Made by a program: the position numbers and the translations under genes. Positions 21,901-33,900 of a stretch of DNA of 64,000 nucleotides are shown piece after piece. Each line of letters opens with the position of its first letter. Position 1 is the first letter of the stretch. The notes under the pieces were generated by a model. That model searched no databases. It had not been told where the DNA came from and saw only the letters and a program-made list of their open reading frames with translations. This DNA comes from Actinernus sp. WN-2022 (Eukaryota; Cnidaria; Anthozoa; Actiniaria; Actinernidae): assembly GCA_030867875.1 (NCBI GenBank), contig JAOWCC010000064.1:33874802-33938801 (forward strand), read 5' to 3'.

Positions 21901-24900
21901 AGTTTCTCAAAACAGCTAATCTAGAATTAGAACGGTTTTCGATTGAGTATCGCAAAACCAAAACCAAAGTAATTACAGAGCCAATCACAGGAGCAAGTTA
22001 CAACGCAATGAGCCAATTGCTAGTGGACTTAGAAGTTAAGTTCGTAACAAGCACGTTACTCTCCCATTCATGTTTCTGCTGTATCGCCAGCATTGTTTGT
22101 TACTGTCCTCTTCTCCTTGTGACATACCTATGGATTTCGTTCTGCTGATTCTCCACGTCAGAGAACCGTCGTATACTAACTTTTTCTTGGACAAGTCTAA
22201 AGTCTGCAAGAAAGGCAACCATATCGTGAGAACTTAACATCATTTTGAACAGCTTGTAAAACAACTTGAAGAACAATCAGCTGCAATTCACGGTACCACA
22301 AATGACGGCAAAATCGCACTCAAAAGATTTCGAAAATTTAAATAATGCGTCATCAAAGCTGTTATGAATGTATGGTCATTTAAGAGGATAGACTGGAGTT
22401 TCTATGTGTTAAATGGACTGTGTTGGGCTCAAAGTACTACGGTAAAATGGACAGCCGCCATCCGAGTTGGCGCTGTGGATGATTGCAAAAAAATAACAAG
22501 TCACGAATAATAATAATAATATAAAATTTATATTGCGCATATTACATTAATAGATATGTTCATGTGCGCATTACAAGTGATGTACAAATTGAAAATAATT
22601 ACTACACTAACAGTAAGACTATATTACAATACATCTTCTACTACTAAATAAATTAAACTAAGAAAGAAGAACTATACTACAACTGCAATCTGGAAAGATC
22701 ATGGTTTCGATATTTGCTTCTCATTTTACAAAATTCCTCTCCCTCAACTGCAAAATAGACCTTTATCACGCAGAGGCCATGTTGCGTACCAGGGGAATAA
22801 AAACCTTTGTTCTTGCACTTCCAAACTCGACACAGAGACGAGGCGGGGAGTGCAAAAGCTATTGTTTCATTTAGTCAAAATGGCTGCTGCACGATGAAGG
22901 TCTATCCGTGTTACCCAAGAAAATCATGCTGTTTTTACTATCTGACCAATAGTAACAACAAGATAAACACTAGCCAACCTTAAACTCCTCCATCTGCTTA
23001 TTGCTGGTGTTTTCTATTGATTTTCTGTCGACTTTCTTCTGGAATTCTATTAATCTCTGCAATGGACACGAAAAAGAAGTATTTACAAAAAAGATACAAA
23101 AAATTCGCAAAAAGATCGGTAAACTAAAAGAGGAACATTTCTGTGGATAGACATACCTGTTGGTTTTCACATTCTTTTACACTTTGGTTGACATATGCAA
23201 GAAGATCCTGAAACAATTACAATCATATTTAAACAAAAACAATAAACCAATAGCATTTATTTATACAAGGTGAACTAATAACCGTCTAAACTGTTTTGGG
23301 CGAGTCTTCAGAAACAAAAATGGAATAACGATCCTAGTCGACGAGGAGGCAAAACGTGCAACTCTCACGATTAAACTTTCTCTCAGCCATCTCTCGGCTG
23401 GCTCTCGGCTGGTTCGAGGATGGCTTTGCCGCACGCGTGGTATTAGGTCGATCCAACACTCTGAGCCTTGGGATAATCTCGACCTTGAACAACAAATAGT
23501 TCGACCACTTTCGAATATAATGGACGTTAAAATGGTAAGCCTGACATTGATTAGTCTGTCACGTCAGGTCGCTGTACTTTTATAAGAACTCTCTCACCTT
23601 TGTACATATTATTGATCTGTCTATATCTTTGCTATCGGGAAGTGAGCCTGCAAGACGTCAAAGAGAAGATTGCGGGATCAGCAGCAAGCCACACAGCGGT
23701 CAAACGTATGCGCGTGCGTATTACGGTCAATCTGGTGGAAAGCCGCGCGAATTTCCCGCGCAAAATTTACCTTTAAACATATTACAGTGAATACGTGAAA
23801 GTTAAGCTTTCTATTTTCACAGTCGACGGGAAATTGAACAATCTTCAAACTGTGAGTTTACCAAATCGTTTCGTAATTTACCAAACAAGTTCTCAAGGTT
23901 TGAAAACGGGTGTGTGAACAGTGACGGCCGCCGGCTCGCTTTGAATTTGTTTTGGAATATGTTGTTGTTGCAAGACTTTTGACGCATGCGCAGACGTTTG
24001 ACCGCTGTGTGGCAGCAATCAAGCATCATATCTCCGCTGTCCAACTTTTTAGTTTTGACAGAGAGTAAAATGTTAACGTTTTCTGAATAAGTACATGGAC
24101 GTCTATTTGACTGGAGGTATACAATATATATACACTGTACATGTACAGTCAAACAAATGTCGGTAAAATTAGCAAAGTTGTAGTGTTGATAACTTTGCAG
24201 AATTTCAATAACATTCCATAAAATCTTGTACAATTATCATTTTGACTCAAGTTTGAAGTTACGCTAACGAGGGAAGCCATTTTGGTAAAAGTTCTATTGC
24301 AAAAAAGGATGTACAGTCCAATATCTATTACAGCAGCTTTAAACATTCCCATCCATTAAAGAGCTACTGTCAATCAAATTGAACCTTCCAGTTTCTTTGA
24401 AACAAAACTACAAAAATAACACCCTGAAATAGAAGAGAAATACCATGGGAATGTCTTGATGTGCTTTTCATTCTTTTTCGATAGAGGATGGCAAAGATTA
24501 AAGTGGATTACAAAAGCTTATTCTAGAATTTTTGATTTCGGTTTACAATGAACTGATTTCAAGTTGCTCTAAATCTCTCTTGAAAGCAGCGTATTTCATG
24601 CACTTGAATCTTTGCCATCCTCCATAAAAAAATGCCTCTTTTATTTTTAAGTACACCTGCAAAACATACTGAGTAGTTAATCTGAGTAGTTATTTTTGTC
24701 TTTCGTCACGAGAAAGTTTATCATTTGGGTTGAAGTCTGGCTAACTATACTTACTTGGCGTGTTTTTGTTGATGCCTTCTAGCAGTAGAGGATATTTTGT
24801 TAGTCTCTGATAGCTAGTCGAGATGATTTCGTTAAGTTTTAGTCTTCGACAAAGAGGACTGCCTTCACAGTTCTGAAACAACAAGGTAAAATCACACATT

Positions 24901-27900
24901 TAGCCCCAACAAGCTATCAAATACAAATAATCTTCCCTTCGACTTCGTAACAAACTGCAACTACTGTACACAAAGAAAGCTCTCCAGCAAACAAACACCA
25001 CGTCATGTTACATGCTAAAATGTTCGTGCAACTTGCAACTGTGTTTTTGTTAGGCAAGTTGCAAGAAATGTTGTACACTGTAACCGGGCATTAAAGGGTA
25101 TGTGTCACGGTAATAGACTTTACATTCGCGTTCCGGGCCGGAAAGAGCTATTTCCACCGATTTTGATATGAACTAACAATCCTCTCGGCCATGTGGGATG
25201 CTTAAAATCAAAGCAAATATGCAAAAATGACTAACAAACAGTGTACATAAACAGTCTCCAGGGAAATTATTGAACATTCTTTCAATCAAGCAGAGAACAG
25301 CCACCAACTGAGCGATTACTCGATACATGCGCAGTACCATGACATAGCCCCTTTAAGTCTGAACAGAAACAGGTAAGGGAGTTGAAACGCTCTAGTGCCA
25401 TGCTTTGGATTAGTCAGCGAATAAAACTGACCATATATGGAATAAAATGGCAACCAGCTTCTGTGACTAGACTAGACGGTCACGCTAGACTAGACCGTAT
25501 TTTCCAAATATGGTACTTTTTATTCACTGAATAATCCGGAGCATGGGGCCGCTGTTACACGTTTCCATCAAATACACAGTCTTGACTATTAGAGTGGTTT
25601 GCTATTGAGTGTTGTAAAACCAAAACCAAAACCAAAGTAACTACAGAAGTAGTAGGGAGTGATCAGAATTAGCCACTTTTTATGCGGAGGATTCTCATTA
25701 AATGCGGAGGAATACATTAAATGCGAGGGATTTCATTATCTATTGTTTTCAATTGCGGAGGATTCTCATTAAATGCGGAGGAATACATTAAATGCGAGAG
25801 ATTTCATTATCTATTGTTTTCAATTGCGGAGGATTCTCATTAAATGCGGAGGAATAAATTAAATGCGGAGGAAAACTTTAAATGCGGAGGATTTCATTAT
25901 CTATTGTTAATAAAGTGCGGTGGTTGTCATTAATGACAGGCATAGACGGCAGAGGATTTCAATTTCAGCTGAACAGCAGAACCCCTACAGAACCCTAAAA
26001 TGTCTGTTTATTTTCCTTACAGCTACTACCTCCGCTATCACTCGTAACGTAATTCTGAGTTCCAAATATTACACTTTCGGTTGTCCAGATATTTTGTGTA
26101 ACATAAGGTAGCCTTTGGGTAGCGAGGAGGGAGGCGCAGGAGGAGGAGGAAATGAGGAGTTGGAGGAGAAGGAAATGACGACGAGGAGGGAATGAGGAGG
26201 AGGAGAAGGGAGGAGGGAGGCGGGAGGCTAGACTTTCTAGACTAGATACTTTCTAGGCTAGAATAGGTTAGACTAGAAAATGGTAGCTAGCCTAGACTAC
26301 CTAGGTAATTTATTAACTTTCCTCTTCTCGGTAAAAACACAACTGCCTGTAGCATTTGTCAACAAAAAAAAACATTCAATGAAACATAAAGAAGTGTAAT
26401 CTTGTAACACGATACAGCATATCAACACAAGAACTGAGAAATAAGAAATTTATCAACTCCGCGAGGAGTTTTTATTCGTATGGTAATTATAGTTGAGTTT
26501 TAGAGAAGAATTTGCATCTCAAGAGTTTTCCTCAACACAATAGGGCTATTGTTTCTGACATACTGTAATGATGGCTCTTCGGTTATCGCTAATCCCTAAG
26601 GACAATAGCAAAGTTGCTCTAATGAGTCATAGATGATTTACTGTAAAGGTTTACAAATATTCGGAACTCAGAACTACGTTACGAGTGATAGCGGAGGTAA
26701 TAGCCGTAAGAAAAACAATAAAGACATTTTAGGGTTCTGTAGGGGTTCTGATGTGCAGCTGAAATTGAAATCCTCCGCCGTCTATGCCTGTCATTAATGA
26801 AAATCACCGCACTTTATTAACAATAGATAATGACTTCCCTGCATTTAATTTATTCCTCCGCATTTAATGAGAATCCTCCGCAAAAAAAGAGGTTAATTCT
26901 GATCACTCCCTACTACTTACAGAGCCAATCATGGGAGCAAGTAAAAACGCAATGAGCCAATCACGAACTGAAGTAATTCATGATTGGTTTTAGAGCGGTT
27001 TTCGATTGAGTGTCGTAAAACCAAAACCAAAGTAACTACAGAGCCAATCAGGAGCACTGAAGTAAAAACACAATGAGCCAATCACGAACTGAAGTAATTC
27101 ACGATTGGTTTTAGAGCGGTTTTCGATTGAGTGTCGTAAAACCAAAACCAAAGTAACTACAGAGCCAATCACGAGAGCAAGTAAAACAGGAGGCCTTCAC
27201 CTCTCAAAACCTTGCATTTTATAGGAATGGACCCTATTTGGATTGCACTGAGAAAGAATTCCATTGTTTTAGGGTTAGGGTTTGTATTGTTTCAGGGTTA
27301 GGCATTGTTTGGATAGCCAGTACTATTCCACGTTCCGAGGAGGTGAAGGCCGCCCAAGTAAATACACAATGAGCCAAGCATGAACTGAAGTAAATTCGTT
27401 ATTGATTTACGTGAACCAATCACGAGGAAAAGTAAGCGCAATCGTGGATAACCTACCTAAAACGCAAATTGATCGTCTGACGGACCAAAACAAATGTTTG
27501 GTTTTAGCTTAGAACTAGATTGGCTGATAATTACAAAACATTTTTCACAGCCAATAGAAAAGCTAGGCAAATACAAAAGCAAAGCAATTACTTATTACTT
27601 TCGACACTCAAAACCCGCTCTATCACATCTCTTTACACTTTACTTACGATAATAAACTGCGCCAACTTGGGATCTTTTCGTTGTCGTTGCCTGAGCTGTT
27701 CGAGTGCATATCTCTGGTGATTACAAAACGTAGCACACGCTTCTTTTGCTCTTTCTCCTGCTTCGTCGTCAAACTGAAGAGAGAGAGAAGTCGACATTTG
27801 AAAGGAAGCTCCACTGAAAACTGAACAATGTTTGCTCTCAAATGTTTGTTATGGATAACTAAATCTAATGCTGTGTTTGTTTCCTGTACATTGTACACTA

Positions 27901-30900
27901 GATGTCAGTTATTGACTTATTTTTCTGCCCATAAAACTCATTTGAATTTCCCAGACGCCGCCATCTTGTTTTCTAACAACCGCGTGACGTCATAAGATCC
28001 AAGATGGCGGCGCCCGGGAAATTCAAATGAGTTTTATGGAAAGGAAAATCATTCATAAGTGACATCGAGGGTATAATTTACAGCAAACAAACATAGTAAC
28101 ACATTTAGGTCTCCATATAAAACAAATATTGTTTTTCAGTGGAGGTCCCCTTTAGGTCTTCAATCATCTGCTCTCAAATCCTATTTAAAAATAAATAACA
28201 TTTTCAACTGTGAAAAGGATTATTGTTGGATTGCACGACCTAACTTCGTTGGATGAAAATGTTGGGGTGGCACCTAACACTGTGAAACATTTGATCTGAA
28301 CAAAAGTAAACTTCATCCAACATTTGATCAAGCAAAAATGGTTGGTCCAACATGGGATGACAAACTTGGAACAATGTTGGATCGTGCAATCCAACATTGC
28401 CGGGGCTTTAGAAAGCACTGAAGATCAATAAAGCGGAGGGCCAAGTGCAAACTAACATTCTTTGGGAGAACTTTTACTTCGACGAAACAAAGTACTACAG
28501 ACTATCACAGTACTTACTCTTTGTAACATAATATCTCCAATACATAAAATGACTTCAGACTCGACTTCTCTCTTCTTCATGGATTGAAGTAACTCCACTA
28601 AAAAAAGGAATGAAACAGTTGTGATGTCATAAAACGTGTTGAATCCACACAACCCTTACAAAACGTATCATACTGCAGATTCAGGTTGAGAGTTTAACGG
28701 TGGCAGATTTGGTGTTCGTTGCAACGGTTGATCGGTCACATTTATAGGCAGAAATTAGAGAGATTAAACACCAGATATCCTTGACAACATGGACTTCACA
28801 AGACCGAGAGACTGGATCGAAAACGGCGGTAAAATCTTACTAACGTCGTACACGTTTCTGACCGATCAACACGGACGGAAAGAACCTTGTTCTGACGTTT
28901 GTGACTTGACGTTACGGACTTGATGACGTCAAAACGCGGCAAAAAAGGAGATGTGACTTCCAGTTGCCACCTGTGACTCACGAACGTCTGGTACTTAAGC
29001 TCTGTACTGACATGTGGCTAACACATAAAGTAGACGAGCCAAAGTTGGACTGGACGATAAATGGAATCAAATGATAAATAAAGATACTGGTTCAGTAAGA
29101 GAGAACTTGTTGAAATGTTTAACTGCTCACCGTGTATCTGGATTAGCTCGTCGAGGTTTGGGAATAGTTGCTTGATGGCCTCGTAAGGCATTATACTCAT
29201 TTTCTTCATTGGTTTGTAGAATACCTGAATATAAATTATAAAAAAACAGCATTAACACTGAAGTATCATTGACTCGACTGGAAAATTAAAAGCTCTGTAC
29301 GTCGAGTAAACATTGATTATACCATTAAACCGCGCTCTCTGATTGGTCGATTACAAGAGTACAGATGCAGGGATGACGTCACGATTTTTTTGTAGCCTTC
29401 AAAATGTGTACCTCTTTGTTCTCTTCACGTTGTGACGTCATTTGTGCACCAAGGGAACGGCGAAATTATATATATTGTTAAACCAACACTGTCCAAACCG
29501 GAGTCTATCATTGAACCAACACTGTCCAAACCGGAGTCTATCATTGAACCAACACTCTCCAAACCGGAGAATATATCATTGAACCAACACTGTCCCATAG
29601 TCTATCATTGGACCAACACTGTCCGAGAGGTTATCACTGAACCAACACTGTCCGAGAGAGGCTATCATTGAACCAACACTGTCCCAGAGAGTCTATCATT
29701 GAACCAACGGCTATCATTGAACCAGCACTGTTCAGAGTCTACCATTGAATCTATATAGAATGCTACTTACTTTGTCCATGACTTTCAAGTTCCTGACGTG
29801 AGTTTTTTCCGTATGGATGAGTTCTGAGCAAAATTGACAAAATAAATAATTATAGCAACAAAAGAAACACTTTACAATACGAGAATGACAACAACAAGAG
29901 CAGCAGACCCTGGTTCCAGAGGTTTTCTAGAGAGAAGAGCCGCGGCGAAAGAGCCGCAAACCTCTGGTATCGGTGGGTGCCAATCTCACTTTCATGTTTT
30001 GAAAACTGTCAAACATATCAACTGACAATAAATAAATCAACCAATCAGGAGAGAGAGACCACGTGAAGGTCACATTATAATTTTGTTCAGTTGGGGAATT
30101 AATTTGTGTACATGTCAAATGCATGCGATTCAGTTCGTCAACCCGGGGACGTTTTCACAGCAGAGAACTCCCCGTAAAATTAAAACACCACTCAAAGCCG
30201 TAAAATCTCGAACAAACGACCATTGCAGTCTGCAGGATAAACAATAAAAGCACGTAGCCGATCTACAACGAATCCCGACCTAAATGGCGTTTCACATGTG
30301 ATCTAGTGTTAAGAAAATTATGCTAAAGAACACAACTATTCTAAAGTTCGAGAAGACCTTAGATCAATGTGAGAGTCCACCAATGATTTTAGAGGGCAGA
30401 TAACAATAACTATTGCGTTCCGTGGATAACTAAACCCTCTCAATGATAATTCTTTGCTTATATCTGGTAGCAACTGAAAAATTATCGACTTGCCATGACC
30501 AGTCGGTAGGATTTCCAATTTATAACGCCAAATAACGCTTTGTCTTAATGTTAGGTAATGTTATCTTGGGAAAGCGATCTTTTAGTACGGATGATACGAT
30601 GTCTTCATATAGATAATTTTAGGGATCAACTAGCCTGCGTTGCGGCTCTGGAGTATCGGAGCGCAGCGAGGGGAGATTAGTGGGATTGGGGCGAGAGAAG
30701 AAAGAGAGGGGGGACGGGGTGGGGAGGAGATGAAGATAGAGCCTGCCTGCAACCCATGGTTATTTTGATATCCACCCACTAATTAAAATGCATGCTTATT
30801 AGTAAGTCATTCAACCGATTTATCCAATCATCATGCGGCGGAAGTGAAAACCATGTCTAATATCTGTCAAACTCACGCGTGGACGGCTCAAGGAATCTCA

Positions 30901-33900
30901 ATTCGAGCGTAAAATTCAAAACAAAAAAATATACGAACTTGGATGTGAAGACAGGGCCGGCCTAAATTACCCAAACCTGTAAATGTCAACGACAGTTTGC
31001 AGGATATGTAATGTATGTTTTAAGGTAGCGTTTGGGAATTCAAATATTTCCACGGCGAGAATCTGTTCAAGCCTTAAGAAAGAAAAGATAGCCGAGGCTT
31101 TAAATAATTCTAGCTGGTGCCTGCAAAAGTATTGGTCTTCATATTCCGAAATCTGCTTCTCTATCAAAGTGAGTCTGTCGTTCCCGAGGAAGGAAGATTC
31201 GAAACTGCTGTAGAGAACTACACCTTTGTTCGAGAAGATTTGCAGGATAAAGATAACTAAGATAAAGATAACTCGTTGCCGCTGAATATAATCAGTAAAG
31301 AACACTGTCGACCACAATAACACCGGTGCGAAGTTCTGCCAAAAGAAGCGCTAAAAATTATCCACGCAGCGTTACGAAACTCATCAAAGCAACTAGTGTT
31401 TTCCAAACACAGTTGGGATTACAGCTAGAACATCTCTTCCAGACAAAATATCTCTAATAGCCTTGCTCCTGTTCTTTATTTAAATTCATCGCTGAGAGAA
31501 TTCTTGTTACATGTATGTTTGTCGCCATATACTAATTGGTTTCTGCTCTTATCGCATCCATGCATGAATAAAACTTAATGATTTCTGTCAATCACGCATT
31601 TTAGCCAATAGCAATACGCGGCCTTCTGAGGCCGAGAGTTATCAAAATAACCATGGGTTGCCGGCAGGCTCTATCTTCATCTCCTCCCCACCCCGTCCCC
31701 CCTCTCTTTTTTCTCTCGCCCCAATCCCGCTAATCTCCGCTCGCTGTGCTCCGATACTCCAGAGCCGCAACGCAGGCTAGGGATCAACATACGAATACTA
31801 TAATTTTCTACGTGCGAGATCGAGCGGACTTCGATCCCAGCTGAGCCAGCAAGCGTAAATAATTCCCGTCCCCTCTCTAGTTGACCATACGATATCACAA
31901 TGATTACTTATCCTTCCGTCCCCGAGAATAATATATATAACCAATCACAGTTCTTGTTGAGCTCATTAAATATTCCTCTAATCAGAAAAGACAGTCAGAT
32001 CTTGATCCTCATGAAAGTGAGATTGGCACCCACCGATACCACAGGTTCTCGCAGTTCGCTTCTCGCTGCTTCGCAGCTCGCTGATCGCCGTTCTCTGCGG
32101 CTGTTCTCTCTCTAGAAAACCTCTGGGACCAGGGTAGAGCAGCAGCTACAGCAAATCGAAACCAGCTTAAAGTGGATGACAGTTGATCAGGGTCAGCCAG
32201 GGATTGTGGATATACCAAGGGCTTTTTAAATTGAGTATATATATGGTATTTTTACATTGAAAAATGGGAATTTAGTATATAAAATTTTTATTTTGGGATT
32301 TTCAGGTATAAAGTATATGGCAAGATTTTAACATATGATTTGAATGTCACAATGTAGGGTATGTGGGTAATTTTAAATTGTATTTGGGTATCAGTACCGC
32401 TATACCCCCTGGCCAAGGCTGATTGACGAGAGTCGCCGTGAGTTGACAGCATTCAACTCTCATTAAGGCGTCTGTGAAAGTTTAAGACTCGTTTGGAAAA
32501 TTGCATTTAGGGACCGTTTATTATTTATGGCTTTGGGGTTTTGTTGTTTCTAGATTTATGGTATTTTCCTTTGTTTAGTAGAAAACACATAATTATATAC
32601 ATGTATTCTTCTGAAAATCTCTACCTCACCATCCTTCCCGGATGGGTACTTGAAATTGTACTGTTAATTTGTGCATTATATTGCATTCTAGTGTATGATA
32701 TTGTATTGTTCCGTAGTCTCAAACAAATAAATAAACAAATGAAAAAGAGCTCAGCATTGGCAGTAAGCTAATCTCCTGAACACCAATGCATTATCTCTCC
32801 TATGGGGATGTGCCCTTGATCATGAGCTTAGAGAATACCATCCTTCGTATAAAGGAAACAAAGCAGAATACGTTTTTTGAGATTTTACTGCTCTCTAAAA
32901 CACTGGTTTCTTGTGTTCTGGAGACTAAACATTGGCTTAGCATTACAACAGCAATTTCATTTTACATGACAGGATGTCAAAACTTTGATAACCCCCCCCC
33001 CCCCCCCCCAAGGAGTAGGTAAAATCTTTGATGACCCCCCTAAAAAGCACTTAAAACTTTGTTTGCCCCCCCCCCCCCCCCCATGATTTAACCGACCCAC
33101 CCCCTCCCCCCTCCGACATAAACTTAAACCAGTTATTTAACACAATTCAATCAAATTTAGGACATTAAGAGTACGTTTCCTGCATGCAAAGAACAGCATG
33201 GGGCATATGTCCCCGGGCATAAGTCACGACAACATGTCAAAAGTAGGCCTGTCCCGATTGCGCTGGGCACTTTTTGAGCACTTTTTCGATCTTGGAGCAC
33301 TATTTTACATTTTGAGCTCCCTTGCGCACTTTTTCGCAATTTGGGCAATATTTAAGCACTTTTTTCGGATTTGGGGCAAGTTTCTAGAAAACATTTTGTC
33401 TTTTTGAACACTTTTCAGCAAATCTGTTATTTCGTGATCGTGAAATTGAATAATTAGTAATGCTGTAGAGAAAAGAAAGACTGTTGTCATGGAAATGCAC
33501 GTGCGCTTGTCCTTTTAAGCATGGGAACCGTAGATTCTGATTGGCTCATGCATGGCGGTAGTTACACGAGAGTCTGAAACTGCTAGACGGAAACTGTGAA
33601 GTGACACGGCTGAGAACGTTAACTTGAAACTTATGATGTCATGCTTCAAACTCCTAATAAAGCTTTGTTAAGTTCGAAAAATATTGTTCTATTTATTTCA
33701 ACATTTCTTAACATGAAAGGTTAATTTGGTCAGTAAAACTAGGCATATTTATTAAAAGCTTAAATTTAATTGTTCAGAATTGAAAGCACTATTTAAAAAA
33801 AATTGAGCACTATTTCGAAATTTTGAGCACATTTTTTTTGCATTTTTGAGCACTTTTTGAGCACTTTTTTGGCCTTTTTTCGAGCACTTTTCTTGGATTT

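Larger units (their letters stand above)
25590..27630. mobile_element. CGGTTTTCGATTGAGT family MITEs, interrupted by two other elements
   Basis: Left-end phrases (GTTGTAAAACCAAAACC, GAGCGGTTTTCGATTGAGTG) occur near 25592, 26993 and 27114, the last two 121 bp apart as a partial tandem duplication. The matching right end (ACTCAAAACCCGCTC) is near 27608. The 25651-26926 element and the 27189-27353 element are inserted in it. An uninterrupted copy is at 62349-62633. Confidence 0.65.
29907..32135. mobile_element. TIR element with 10-bp target duplication, host of a nested element
   Basis: AGAGCAGCAG at 29897-29906 and at 32136-32145 flanks ends ACCCTGGTTCCAGAGG and the complement of CCTCTGGGACCAGGGT. 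Both subterminal zones are stems that pair CCAGAGG with CCTCTGG around GCG-rich loops, and both share GGTATCGGTGGGTGCCAATC. Without the nested 30631-31779 element it is about 1.07 kb. No transposase seen. Confidence 0.85.
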
